Under the pieces are notes generated by a model. That model had not been told where the DNA came from. It did no database searches and worked only from the letters and a program-made list of their open reading frames with translations. From Promicromonospora panici (GTDB lineage Bacteria; Actinomycetota; Actinomycetes; Actinomycetales; Cellulomonadaceae), in NCBI RefSeq assembly GCF_900608595.1, contig NZ_UWYY01000028.1, positions 17,619 through 81,618 on the forward strand: a DNA stretch of 64,000 bases, in the 5' to 3' direction. The first letter of the stretch is position 1. Each line of letters opens with the position of its first letter. This document shows positions 9,923-18,243 of this stretch, one piece after another. Position numbers and translations under genes: made by a program.

Positions 9923-11179
9923 TCACGCCCGGAGGGCCTGGTCCAGGTCTGCCCAGAGGTCCTCGACGTCCTCGATGCCTACCGACAGGCGCAGCAGGTC
10001 CACGGGCACGGTCGGCGCCTCGGTGCCCCAGCGGCGGCGGCGCTCCAGCATCGACTCGACCCCGCCGAGCGACGTCGCGGGGAGCCACAGGCGGACGGCG
10101 TCGACGACGGCGTCGGCCCGCTCGATCGCTGCCGCCTCGCCGGAACCCGCCTCGCCCCGGCCCGCATCACCCGGGCCCGGTTCGCCGGAAGCCACTTCGC
10201 CCAGGCCCGCTTCGCTCGACACCTCCGCACCGGACCCAGCCCGCTCCTTCGGCCGGACGCCGATGATCGCGCCGAAGCCGTTCATCTGTGCCTTCGCGCG
10301 CTCGTGCCCCGGGTCGCCGGGCAGCGACGGATGCCGCACCTCGGCGACCTCGGGGTGCTCGGCGAGGCGCCGGGCCAGCTCGGCCGCGTTCGCCTGCGCC
10401 CGCTCGTAGCGCAGCGCCAGGGTGCGCAGGCCGCGCAGCGCGAGCCACACCTCGAACGGTCCGGCGATGGCGCCATGCAGCGTGCGGTGCTCACGGAGGG
10501 CCGTGGCCAGCTCGGCGTCCCGCGTCACGAGCGCGCCCAGCACGACGTCGGAGTGACCCGCCAGGTACTTCGTGACGGAGTGCAGCACGAGGTCGGCCCC
10601 GTGCTCCAGCGGGCGCTGGCCCAGCGGCGTCGCGAACGTGTTGTCAACCACCGAGCGCACGCCGTGCGCGCGCGCCGCGCCGAGGACGGCCGGCAGGTCC
10701 GCGACCTCCAGCATCGGGTTGGTCGGCGACTCCACGAGCAGCAGGTCCGCGCCGTCGAGGGCCGCCACGACGGCGTCCGTGTCCGCGATGTCGACGTACC
10801 GCAGGGTCACGCCGTGCCGCTCGGAGATCTGGCGCGCGAGCACCATGCCGGCCTGGTAGGCGTGCCGCGGCAGCACGAGCGTGCCGCCGTCGGGCACCAG
10901 GGAGAAGGCGGCGGCGATCGCGGCCATCCCGGACGAGAACACGAGCGCCTCAGCGGAGTCGCCGCCGTCCTCCAGCGTGGCGAGCGCCCCCTCGAACGCA
11001 TGCCAGGCGTCGTTGTCGCCGCGCGCGTACGACAGCTCGTCCGGCGTCACGACGCCGGTCGAGACGTACGTGGAGTTCATCGGGATGGACGGGTTGATGT
11101 GCCCGCCCTGGGCGCGGGCAGGGCGCCCTCCGGAGACGACGATTGTGGCGGGCGCGGGACGGTCAGGGGTGGTGCTCAT
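9923..11179 (-). CDS. Cys/Met metabolism PLP-dependent enzyme (cystathionine gamma-lyase/synthase type)
   Basis: 418-residue fold-type-I PLP enzyme of the trans-sulfuration family. The PLP lysine is K204 in HSVTKYLAGHSD. The phosphate-binding FSSGMAAI (about 81-88) and the VESPTNPML and VVDNTFATP motifs are intact. A low-complexity Gly/Ser/Glu/Ala insertion at residues 311-350 interrupts the C-terminal domain just after GFGAIIGV and is absent from typical family members of 370-400 residues. The ATG at 11179 overlaps the upstream transporter stop (ATGA), so the two are co-translated. Synthase versus lyase cannot be decided here. Confidence 0.85.
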   Translation of the reverse strand: MSTTPDRPAPATIVVSGGRPARAQGGHINPSIPMNSTYVSTGVVTPDELSYARGDNDAWHAFEGALATLEDGGDSAEALVFSSGMAAIAAAFSLVPDGGTLVLPRHAYQAGMVLARQISERHGVTLRYVDIADTDAVVAALDGADLLLVESPTNPMLEVADLPAVLGAARAHGVRSVVDNTFATPLGQRPLEHGADLVLHSVTKYLAGHSDVVLGALVTRDAELATALREHRTLHGAIAGPFEVWLALRGLRTLALRYERAQANAAELARRLAEHPEVAEVRHPSLPGDPGHERAKAQMNGFGAIIGVRPKERAGSGAEVSSEAGLGEVASGEPGPGDAGRGEAGSGEAAAIERADAVVDAVRLWLPATSLGGVESMLERRRRWGTEAPTVPVDLLRLSVGIEDVEDLWADLDQALRA

Positions 11180-12495
11180 GACGGCGAGGATACGTGCGCC
11201 CTCTGACGCCGGATCACCATCGACATGAGCGCGGCCCCCGCGCACAGCGCGCCCGCGCCGTACCAGACGGCGTCGTACGAGCCGGTGACGTCGCGGACCA
11301 GGCCGCCCGCGAACGCCACGATGCCGGCCCCGACCTGGTGCGAGGCGAGCACCCAGCCGAACACGATCGGTGCGTCGTCGCCGTAGAACTCGCGGCACAG
11401 GGCGAGGGTCGGCGGCACGGTCGCCACCCAGTCGAGGCCGTAGAACACGATGAAGAACACCATCGGCAGCTCCACGTGCGGGGCCATGAGCGACGGCAGG
11501 AAGAGCAGCGCGACGCCACGCAGCGTGTAGTAGACGCCCAGCAGCACCCGCGGGGAGTAGCGGTCGGTCAGCCAGCCGGACGCGATGGTGCCGATCACGT
11601 CGACGACCCCGATCACGGCGAGCAGGCTCGCGGCCACCGTGATCGGCATGCCGTGGTCGTGCGCGCCGGGCACGAAGTGCGTCCGGACCAGCCCGTTCGT
11701 CGTCGCGCCGCAGATCGCGAACGCGCCCGCCAGCAGCCAGAACGGTCCGGTGCGGGCGGCGTCGAACAGCGCGGTGACGGCGCGCTTCGCCGCGCCGCGG
11801 GCCGGTTCGGGCTTCGGCGCGTACTCGCCGCCGTAGGGCGCCAGGCCCATGTCCGCCGGGTGGTCGCGCAGCAGGAACAGCACGAGCGGGATCGCGATCA
11901 GGGAGGCGATAGCCACCGTGACCGACGCCGGACGCCACCCCTGGTTCTCCACGATCCACGCGAGCAGCGGCAGGAACACGAGCTGGCCCGACGCCGTCGC
12001 CGCCGTCAGCACGCCGCTGACCAGGCCGCGCCGGGCCACGAACCAGCGCCCGGTCACGGTGGCGGTGAACGCCAGCGCCATGCTGCCGCTGCCCACCCCG
12101 ACCAGGAGACCCCAGCCGAGCACGAACTGCCACGGCTCCGACATCCACACCGTCGACAGCGCACCGCCCGTGATGACGACCAGCGCCGCCGTGACGACCG
12201 GTCGCATGCCGAACCGGTCCATCAGGGATGCGGCGAACGGCGCCGTCAGCCCGTACAGCACGGACTGCAGGCCGACGGCGAACCCGATGGTCGCGCGCGA
12301 CCAGCCGAGCTCGGCGTTCAGCGGGTCGACGAACAGGCCGGGCGCCGCCGTGAACGCGGCGGCGCACATGACGGTCACGAAGCTGACCAGGGCCACCCAC
12401 CAGGCTGGATGGATGCGGGGCGTCCGGGGAAGGGGGCCCGACGGCGGGGCCGACGCGCCCTCGGCGTCGGGCACCGGTGTGCTGATCTGCGTCAT
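11176..12495 (-). CDS. MFS transporter
   Basis: 439 residues with 12 predicted membrane helices and an N-terminal tail of about 30 Pro/Ser-rich residues. The family loop DRFGMRPVV lies between helices 2 and 3, with the central loop near residues 205-240 and the pseudo-repeat LTDRYSPRVLL in the second half. This resembles the monocarboxylate/oxalate-type MFS group. It is coupled by ATGA to the PLP enzyme and diverges from an AraC-type regulator across a 9-bp-arm palindrome. It may import or export a sulfur amino acid or related compound; that is inference from context. Confidence 0.82.
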   Translation of the reverse strand: MTQISTPVPDAEGASAPPSGPLPRTPRIHPAWWVALVSFVTVMCAAAFTAAPGLFVDPLNAELGWSRATIGFAVGLQSVLYGLTAPFAASLMDRFGMRPVVTAALVVITGGALSTVWMSEPWQFVLGWGLLVGVGSGSMALAFTATVTGRWFVARRGLVSGVLTAATASGQLVFLPLLAWIVENQGWRPASVTVAIASLIAIPLVLFLLRDHPADMGLAPYGGEYAPKPEPARGAAKRAVTALFDAARTGPFWLLAGAFAICGATTNGLVRTHFVPGAHDHGMPITVAASLLAVIGVVDVIGTIASGWLTDRYSPRVLLGVYYTLRGVALLFLPSLMAPHVELPMVFFIVFYGLDWVATVPPTLALCREFYGDDAPIVFGWVLASHQVGAGIVAFAGGLVRDVTGSYDAVWYGAGALCAGAALMSMVIRRQRAHVSSPS

Positions 12496-12527
12496 GGCCC
12501 CAGCCTGCTGGAGCGGCGTGGCACCGA

Positions 12528-12549
12528 ACAGTGACCGGAAGGTCACTGT
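12528..12549. promoter_or_regulatory. palindromic operator between MFS and AraC-type genes
   Basis: Perfect 9-bp arms ACAGTGACC and GGTCACTGT are separated by GGAA. The left arm covers the likely -35 (GTGACC, 12531-12536) of the AraC-type gene, 17 nt from its -10. The site lies 33-54 nt upstream of the MFS start, so one site could control both directions. Confidence 0.6.
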
Positions 12550-12553
12550 CCAA

Positions 12554-12559
12554 TAGGAT
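12554..12559 (+). promoter_or_regulatory. -10 element of leaderless AraC-type regulator
   Basis: TAGGAT, 6 nt before the ATG at 12566, with GTGACC 17 nt upstream as -35. Confidence 0.55.
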
Positions 12560-12565
12560 CGGGCC

Positions 12566-13561
12566 ATGGATCGATCAGTCGACACCCCACCGGCCCCGCA
12601 TCGGGTCGCCGTCCTGATCGTGGACGGGTTCATCCCGTTCGAGCTCGGGATCGCGCACCGGATCTTCGGCATCGCGCGCGACGCCGAGCGCAGGCCCCTG
12701 TACGAGGTCGTCACCTGCACCGCGGGCGCGCCCGGATCGGTGCAGTCGGACTCGGACGTGGTGGTGCAGGTGGCGCACGGCCCCGAGGCCCTCGAGACGG
12801 CGGACACGGTGGTCGTCCCCGCGTCGCACGAGTTCGGGCCGGTGTACGACGAGGGCCGTCTCACGCCGGAGCTAGAGGACGCCTTCCGGCGCATCCGGCC
12901 GGGCACGCGGCTCATGTCGATCTGCATCGGCGCGTTCGCGCTCGCCGCAGCCGGAATCCTCGACGGCCGCCCCGCCACCACGCACTGGAGCTCGGCCGAG
13001 CACTTCCAGAGCCTGTTTCCCCAGGTCAAGATGGATCCCGGCGTCCTGTACACGGACGACGGCGACGTGCTCACCGCGGCGGGCGTCGCCTCCGGGATCG
13101 ACCTGTGCCTGCACGTCGTGCGGCGTGACCACGGCGCCGCCGTCGCCCTCGACGTCGCCCGCCGCACCGTGGTGCCCCCTCACCGGGACGGCGGCCAGGC
13201 GCAGTACATCGCCCGGCCGTTGCCCGACGCCGATGGGCCCGGCACCGCCGCGACCCGCGCCTGGGCCGCCGACCGGCTGGCCGAGCCCGTCACTCTGGCG
13301 GCCATGGCCCGGCATGCCGCGATGTCGGTGCGGACGTTCACCCGCCGGTTCCGCGAGGAAACCGGTGAGAGCCCCGGCCAATGGCTCCTCCGGCAGCGGG
13401 TCGAGCACGCACGGACCCTGCTGGAGTCCTCCGACCTGTCGGTCGAGCAGGTGGCGCGCGAGTGCGGCTTCGGCACGGCGCAGTCATTGCGGGCGCACGT
13501 GCAGGCGGCCCTCGGCGTGACCCCCACCGCGTACCGCAGGACGTTCCGCGCGGCGGCTTGA
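12566..13561 (+). CDS. GlxA-type AraC-family regulator with DJ-1/PfpI domain
   Basis: 331 residues. The N-terminal DJ-1/PfpI-like domain (about 8-190) includes the nucleophile-elbow region SICIGAFALAAAGILDGR. The C-terminal double AraC helix-turn-helix (about 225-325) has SVRTFTRRFREETGESPGQW and the second helix segment VARECGFGTAQSLRAHV. Proteins of this build are usually activators of divergent transport or catabolic operons. The start is fixed by a leaderless promoter. The palindrome immediately upstream is the obvious candidate binding site, controlling itself and the divergent MFS-PLP enzyme operon. Confidence 0.87.
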   Translation: MDRSVDTPPAPHRVAVLIVDGFIPFELGIAHRIFGIARDAERRPLYEVVTCTAGAPGSVQSDSDVVVQVAHGPEALETADTVVVPASHEFGPVYDEGRLTPELEDAFRRIRPGTRLMSICIGAFALAAAGILDGRPATTHWSSAEHFQSLFPQVKMDPGVLYTDDGDVLTAAGVASGIDLCLHVVRRDHGAAVALDVARRTVVPPHRDGGQAQYIARPLPDADGPGTAATRAWAADRLAEPVTLAAMARHAAMSVRTFTRRFREETGESPGQWLLRQRVEHARTLLESSDLSVEQVARECGFGTAQSLRAHVQAALGVTPTAYRRTFRAAA

Positions 13562-13628
13562 ACCGAGGCCGGCCTACTCGCTCGAGCCGACGCCGGCATA
13601 TTCGCTTCCGCCGGTTCAGGACCCCACC

Positions 13629-13634
13629 TACGCT
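13629..13634 (+). promoter_or_regulatory. -10 element of leaderless kinase-fold gene
   Basis: TACGCT, 7 nt before the GTG at 13642. Confidence 0.45.
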
Positions 13635-13641
13635 GCGGAGC

Positions 13642-14298
13642 GTGAGCTCGTTCGAGGCCCTACGCGACCTGCCGCCCCGCGACGCGGCCGGGCGCCTGCT
13701 CGCCGACGGCTGGAACGTGTGCGGCATCGGGGACTGGGCCACGGTCTGGCGCTCGCCCGACGGGACGCTGGCCGCCCGGGTCAGTCCGTTCGAGCCGGCC
13801 TACGAGGTCTTCGTGGAGCTGTGCCGCAGCCTCGAGGGGCATCCGCTGCTGCCCCGAATCGACTTCGACGCCCCCTTGGGCGGCGGGGGCCGCCTCACGG
13901 TGATGGAGTTCCTGCTGCCGGTCGAGTGGGCCGAGGCGGACGCCGTCGTCCAACGCTGGGCGGCCGCGCTACCGGACGACCCGATCACCCAGGTCCGCCG
14001 GACGGCCGAACGGCTCGACGCCGAGGCGGCCGCAGCCATCCCGTTCTGGGGCGGTCTCGACGACAACCCGCACAACGTCATGAAGAACGCCTCCGGCGAG
14101 CCCAAGCTCGTCGACCTGTTCTACGCCGCCGGCCTGGAGATCTACCGGGTCCTGCTGGAGGACCCGGCGAAGGTCGCCGAGGCCTTCGCCCCCGACCGGC
14201 GCGAGTACATCTGCGACATAGCGGCCGTGGCCCGCGAGTCGTCTCCGGACGAGATAGCAGCGCTCCGGGCTGCGGCGGAGAGCATCGCGACCCCATAG
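13642..14298 (+). CDS. small kinase-fold (phosphotransferase-like) protein
   Basis: 218 residues. The C-terminal half has a catalytic-loop-like GLDDNPHNVMKN followed by KLVDLFYAAGLEIY, which resembles the HxDxxxxN and DxD/DFG segments of aminoglycoside-phosphotransferase and protein-kinase-like folds. The N-terminal lobe is shortened and no glycine-rich loop is obvious. It may be an active small-molecule kinase or a pseudokinase. The GTG start at 13642 is chosen from the leaderless -10; upstream in-frame sequence overlaps the AraC gene. No operon partner is evident: the next gene has its own promoter. Confidence 0.6.
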   Translation: MSSFEALRDLPPRDAAGRLLADGWNVCGIGDWATVWRSPDGTLAARVSPFEPAYEVFVELCRSLEGHPLLPRIDFDAPLGGGGRLTVMEFLLPVEWAEADAVVQRWAAALPDDPITQVRRTAERLDAEAAAAIPFWGGLDDNPHNVMKNASGEPKLVDLFYAAGLEIYRVLLEDPAKVAEAFAPDRREYICDIAAVARESSPDEIAALRAAAESIATP

Positions 14299-14301
14299 GC
14301 T
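14296..14301 (+). promoter_or_regulatory. -10 element of leaderless AMIN-like lipoprotein gene
   Basis: TAGGCT, 6 nt before the ATG at 14308. It overlaps the stop codon of the preceding kinase-fold gene. Confidence 0.5.
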
Positions 14302-14307
14302 GGGGAC

Positions 14308-15006
14308 ATGGGACGAGCCGGACACCTCACCGCTCTGACGGCCGCCGCCATCGCGGCGCTGCTCCTGGCCGGCTGCACCGCCGGGGACGGCCCGGAGCCG
14401 GACGGCGGCACTCCCGCGCCCACCTCCGAAGCACCCGCGGATCCGACCACCGAGCCCAGCCCCGAGCCCACGTCCGGCGGGGACACGATCGCACCGGTCG
14501 CGCCGGGTGAGCCGTCGCCGTCGGGCAGCGCTACCGAGACGGCCGCCGGGCCGCCCTTCGCCGCGAACACGCAGCCCGACACGGCGGAGCCCACCGACGA
14601 GGGCCAGACCTTCATCTCGGTCACGAACGTCCGCGTCGCCGTGCACGACCGCTACGACCGCGTCGTGTTCGACCTCGACGGCAAGGGCAGCGGCAAGCCC
14701 GGTTGGCGCGTCGAGTACGTCGACCAGGCGTCCGACGACGGCTCCGGGCACGCCGTCGAGGTCGACGGCGACGCGATCCTGCGGGTGTCGATCTCGGGCA
14801 CGGCGACCCCGACGGACAGCGGCGTCGAGGAGTTCTCCGGCGACCGCATCGAGCCCGAGGACACGGAGTCCGTGGACGAGATCGTGTACCGCTACTGGTT
14901 CGAGGGGTACACGACGGCGTTCCTCGGGATCGACGACGGCGAGCGGCCGTTCCGGGTGTTCCTCCTGGAGAACCCGACGCGCGTCGTGGTCGACGTCCAG
15001 CACTGA
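14308..15006 (+). CDS. AMIN-like domain lipoprotein
   Basis: 232 residues. The signal peptide ends in the clear lipobox LLLAGC (Cys about residue 23). A Pro/Thr/Glu/Ser linker of about 75 residues follows. The folded C-terminal domain (about 98-232) has the pattern VRVAVHDRYDRVVFDLDG ... RVFLLENPTRVVVDV seen in actinobacterial AMIN-like proteins. These are thought to bind cell-wall polymers; the role here is unproven. It converges with gpsA, with 4 nt between stops. Confidence 0.75.
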   Translation: MGRAGHLTALTAAAIAALLLAGCTAGDGPEPDGGTPAPTSEAPADPTTEPSPEPTSGGDTIAPVAPGEPSPSGSATETAAGPPFAANTQPDTAEPTDEGQTFISVTNVRVAVHDRYDRVVFDLDGKGSGKPGWRVEYVDQASDDGSGHAVEVDGDAILRVSISGTATPTDSGVEEFSGDRIEPEDTESVDEIVYRYWFEGYTTAFLGIDDGERPFRVFLLENPTRVVVDVQH

Positions 15007-15010
15007 CCTC

Positions 15011-16060
15011 TCAGCCCGCGACCTCCGACTTCTTGGGCCGCGCGAGCAGCGTCGCCGCCAGGTCCGACAGGGGCAGGTTGCCCGCCAGGACCTCGACCAC
15101 GCCGGCCGTGATCGGCATCTCGACGTCGTGCGCCCGCGCCAGCTCCAGCACCGACTGCGACGACTTGACGCCCTCGGCCGTCCCGCCGGTCGCCACGATG
15201 GCCTCCTGGAGCGTGAGCCCCTCGCCGATGTGCTTGCCGAGCCGGTGGTTGCGCGACAGCGGCGACGCGCACGTCGCCGTCAGGTCGCCCATCCCCGCCA
15301 GCCCGGCGAACGTGGCGGCGTCGGCCCCGAGCGCGAGGCCGAGGCGCGTGATCTCGACGAGCCCACGCGTGATGAGCGTGGCCAGCGTGTTCCAGCCGAA
15401 GCCCTGTCCCTGCGCCATACCGGCCGCCAGGGCGATGATGTTCTTGACCGCACCGCACAGCTCCACGCCGACCACGTCGGTGTTCGTGTACGGGCGGAAG
15501 TACCCGGTCGAGCAGGCGTCCGCCACGAACTGAGCGGTGGCCTCGCTGCGCGAGGCGACCACGGTCGCCGTCGGCTGCCGCGCCGCGATCTCGGGCGCCA
15601 GATTGGGCCCGGAGACGACGGCGACCCGCTCGTCGGGCAGGTCCAGCACCTCGGCCATGACCTGGCTCATGCGCTTGTCCGTGCCGAGCTCGACGCCCTT
15701 CATCAGGGAGACGACGACGGCGTCCGGCTCCACCAGGTCCTTCATGGACTCCAGCGTGGTGCGGGCGACCTGGGACGGCACCGAGACGACGACGATCGAC
15801 GCGCCCTTGAGGGCGACGGCAGGGTCGGTCGTGCCCGCCATGGCGGGCAGCTGCACGCCCGGCAGGTACTTCTCGTTGCGGTGCGTCCGGTCGACGGCGT
15901 CGAGCACCGCCGCGTCGCGGCCCCACAGGGTGACGTCGCACCCGGCGTCGGCCAGGACCATGGCGAACGTGGTTCCCATCGAGCCCGCGCCGAGCACGGC
16001 GACCCTGGGCTGCGCCTGCTCCGTCGCGGCGCGCTCTGCCTGTTCCATCTCGGCGCTCAC
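15011..16060 (-). CDS. gpsA: glycerol-3-phosphate dehydrogenase [NAD(P)+]
   Basis: Reduces dihydroxyacetone phosphate to sn-glycerol 3-phosphate for phospholipid synthesis in the cytoplasm. The 349-residue length is typical. The N-terminal Rossmann motif VLGAGSMGTTFAMVLADAG (about 20-38) and the catalytic segment ELCGAVKNIIALAAGMAQG (about 200) are intact. The ATG at 16060 overlaps the plsC stop (ATGA). The order murA-plsC-gpsA is a conserved actinobacterial cell-envelope cluster. Confidence 0.94.
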   Translation of the reverse strand: MSAEMEQAERAATEQAQPRVAVLGAGSMGTTFAMVLADAGCDVTLWGRDAAVLDAVDRTHRNEKYLPGVQLPAMAGTTDPAVALKGASIVVVSVPSQVARTTLESMKDLVEPDAVVVSLMKGVELGTDKRMSQVMAEVLDLPDERVAVVSGPNLAPEIAARQPTATVVASRSEATAQFVADACSTGYFRPYTNTDVVGVELCGAVKNIIALAAGMAQGQGFGWNTLATLITRGLVEITRLGLALGADAATFAGLAGMGDLTATCASPLSRNHRLGKHIGEGLTLQEAIVATGGTAEGVKSSQSVLELARAHDVEMPITAGVVEVLAGNLPLSDLAATLLARPKKSEVAG

Positions 16061-16812
16061 GGGCGCGTCACCGGGGGGTAGGTGGTCATCTTGGCCTCGT
16101 AGTCGGGGTGCTTGCGCAGGTCGAACCGCGGCTTGGGGGCGACCTCGCCGCGGATCTGCTCCAGCTCGGCGGTGATGGCGTCCATGATGCGGCTGGTGGC
16201 CTCACGCAGCGTGACGGTGTCCTGCGGCCGGTCGTACAGGTCGCTCAGGTCCACGGGCGGGCCGGTCTGGATGGTCACCTTCTTGCGCGGCCACGGCCAG
16301 CGCAGCATTCCGTACCGCGGCATGATCGCCGTGACGCCCCACTGGGCGACCGGAAGCACCGGCAGGCGCGTCGTCAGAGCGATGCGGGCCACGCCGGTCT
16401 TGCCCTCCATCGGCCAGTAGTCGGGGTCCCGGGTCAGCGTGCCCTCCGGAAGGATCGCCACGCAGGCGCCGTCGCCGAGCTGGCTGGCCGCGTCCTGCAG
16501 CGACTCGGTGGCCTTGGCCGACTCCCGGTCCACCGGGATCATCCTGGTGCCCCGCAGGGCCCATCCCGTCAGCGGCGACGTGAACAGGCCGCGCTTGGCC
16601 AGGATGCGCGGCTCCCGGCCGTTGTCGAAGAGGTAGTGCGCCAGTGTCAGCGCGTCGAGCTCGGTCACGTGGTTGGCCGCGGCGATGAACCCGCCCTTGG
16701 CCGGGAAGTTCTCCCCGCCCTTCCACTCGTACTTGCACAGCGCGAACATGAGGTTCCGCACGATGAACGCGACGAAGCGATACATGCGTGACTCAGGGCG
16801 TGGGGTGGACAC
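16057..16812 (-). CDS. plsC: 1-acyl-sn-glycerol-3-phosphate acyltransferase
   Basis: Transfers an acyl chain to lysophosphatidate on the inner face of the membrane. Acyltransferase motif I is NHVTELD (the HX4D pair), motif II lies near GTRMIPVDR and motif III is PEGTLTRDP. One hydrophobic N-terminal segment is present. The 251-residue reading starts at GTG 16812; TATCCT lies 8 nt upstream. ATG 16785 (MYRFVAF) is an alternative with an internal position. It is co-translated with gpsA. Confidence 0.88.
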   Translation of the reverse strand: MSTPRPESRMYRFVAFIVRNLMFALCKYEWKGGENFPAKGGFIAAANHVTELDALTLAHYLFDNGREPRILAKRGLFTSPLTGWALRGTRMIPVDRESAKATESLQDAASQLGDGACVAILPEGTLTRDPDYWPMEGKTGVARIALTTRLPVLPVAQWGVTAIMPRYGMLRWPWPRKKVTIQTGPPVDLSDLYDRPQDTVTLREATSRIMDAITAELEQIRGEVAPKPRFDLRKHPDYEAKMTTYPPVTRP

Positions 16813-16820
16813 GGTCCGAA

Positions 16821-16826
16821 AGGATA
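16821..16826 (-). promoter_or_regulatory. possible -10 of plsC-gpsA
   Basis: TATCCT on the minus strand, 8 nt before GTG 16812; spacing one nt longer than the other leaderless promoters here. Confidence 0.35.
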
Positions 16827-16859
16827 CTCGGCTCCGCCCCCAACCCCGCCCCAACTTTG

Positions 16860-16919
16860 GTTGTGAGCGTGACCGTTGCGACTACCCGCCCGTTTAGGCG
16901 CAACGGTCACGCTCACAAC
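16860..16919. terminator. 21-bp inverted repeat downstream of murA
   Basis: Perfect 21-bp arms at 16860-16880 and 16899-16919 enclose an 18-nt loop. It begins 8 nt beyond the murA stop (reading the minus strand) and ends about 33 nt before the plsC -10. The position fits a murA terminator that isolates plsC-gpsA, or an attenuator if read-through occurs. No U tract. Confidence 0.65.
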
Positions 16920-16926
16920 AAACGGG

Positions 16927-18243
16927 TCAGCCGCGGACTACCTCCGCGCCCAGGGACTCCAGCTTGTACTGGAAGTTCTCGTAGCCGCGGTCGATCAGGC
17001 CGATGCCGCGCACCGTCGACTGGCCCTTCGCGGCGAGCGCCGCGATGAGGTGCGAGAACCCGCCGCGCAGGTCGGGCACCTCGATGTCGGCCGCGGAGAG
17101 CGGCGTCGGGCCGGAGACGACGGCGGAGTGGTGGAAGTTGCGCTGGCCGAACCGGCAGTCGCGACCGCCCAGGCACTCCTTGTAGACCTGGATGGTGGCG
17201 CCCATCTTGCGCAGGGCGTCGGTGAAGCCGAAGCGGTTCTCGTACACGGTCTCGTGCACGATCGACAGGCCGGTGGCCTGCGTGAGCGCGACGACGAGCG
17301 GCTGCTGCCAGTCGGTCATGAAGCCGGGGTGCACGTCGGTCTCGAGCACGATGGACTTCAGGTCACCGCCGGCGTGCCAGAAGCGGATGCCGTCGTCCTG
17401 CACGTCGAACCGGCCGCCGACCTTCCGGAAGGTGTTGAGGAACGTCATCATCTCGGGCTGCGTGGCGCCCTTGACGGTGATGTCGCCGCCCGTGGCGAGG
17501 GCCGCGGAGGCCCACGACGCGGTCTCGATGCGGTCGTTCAGGGCCGTGTGGCTGTATCCCTCGAGGCGGTCGACGCCCTCGATGCGGATCACGCGGTCGG
17601 TGTCGACCGAGATGATGGCGCCCATCTTCTGCAGGACGGCGATGAGGTCCATGATCTCGGGCTCGATCGCCGCGCCCGTCAGCTCGGTGATGCCGTCCGC
17701 GCGGACCGCGGTGAGGAGCGTCTGCTCGGTGGCACCCACCGACGGATACGGCAGGGAGATCTTGGTGCCCTGCAGGCGGCGCGGCGCCCGCAGGTGGATG
17801 CCGTTGGGCCGCTTGTCGACTACGGCGCCGAACTGGCGCAGGATGTCGAGGTGGTAGTTGATCGGCCGGTCGCCGATGCGGCAGCCACCCAGGTCGGGGA
17901 TGAATGCCTCGCCGAGCCGGTGCAGCAGCGGCCCGCAGAACAGGATCGGGATGCGGCTGGAGCCGGCGTGGGCGTCGATGTCGGCCACGTGCGCCGACTC
18001 CACGTTGGACGGGTCGAGGTCCAGGATGCCCGCGTCGGTGTCGTACTTGACGTTCACACCGTGCAGGTCCAGGAGTCCCGAGACGACCTTGACGTCACGG
18101 ATCTGCGGGACGTTCCGCAGGATGCTGGGGGTCTCACCCAGCAGGGAAGCCACCATGGACTTCGACACGAAGTTCTTTGCGCCTCGAACGGTGATGGTCC
18201 CGGTCAACGGGTTGCCGCCGTTCACATACAGCAGATCGTTCAT
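16927..18243 (-). CDS. murA: UDP-N-acetylglucosamine 1-carboxyvinyltransferase
   Basis: Catalyses the first committed step of peptidoglycan synthesis, transferring enolpyruvate from PEP to UDP-GlcNAc. The 438-residue protein has the substrate lysine K23 in RGAKNFVSKS. The catalytic loop cysteine is C121 in GGCRIGDRP, so the enzyme retains the Cys that fosfomycin alkylates. The ATG at 18243 follows an acidic GACGACGAGGAT leader; the upstream open frame lacks similarity. Two halves of the inside-out barrel are visible by repeated GGF and GA(K/T) motifs. Confidence 0.94.
   Translation of the reverse strand: MNDLLYVNGGNPLTGTITVRGAKNFVSKSMVASLLGETPSILRNVPQIRDVKVVSGLLDLHGVNVKYDTDAGILDLDPSNVESAHVADIDAHAGSSRIPILFCGPLLHRLGEAFIPDLGGCRIGDRPINYHLDILRQFGAVVDKRPNGIHLRAPRRLQGTKISLPYPSVGATEQTLLTAVRADGITELTGAAIEPEIMDLIAVLQKMGAIISVDTDRVIRIEGVDRLEGYSHTALNDRIETASWASAALATGGDITVKGATQPEMMTFLNTFRKVGGRFDVQDDGIRFWHAGGDLKSIVLETDVHPGFMTDWQQPLVVALTQATGLSIVHETVYENRFGFTDALRKMGATIQVYKECLGGRDCRFGQRNFHHSAVVSGPTPLSAADIEVPDLRGGFSHLIAALAAKGQSTVRGIGLIDRGYENFQYKLESLGAEVVRG

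Noticed and set aside
13969..15003. Minus-strand open frame covering the AMIN-like lipoprotein gene
   Set aside because: The plus strand has a promoter, signal peptide, lipobox and folded domain; the minus frame is Arg/Val/Gly-rich shadow.
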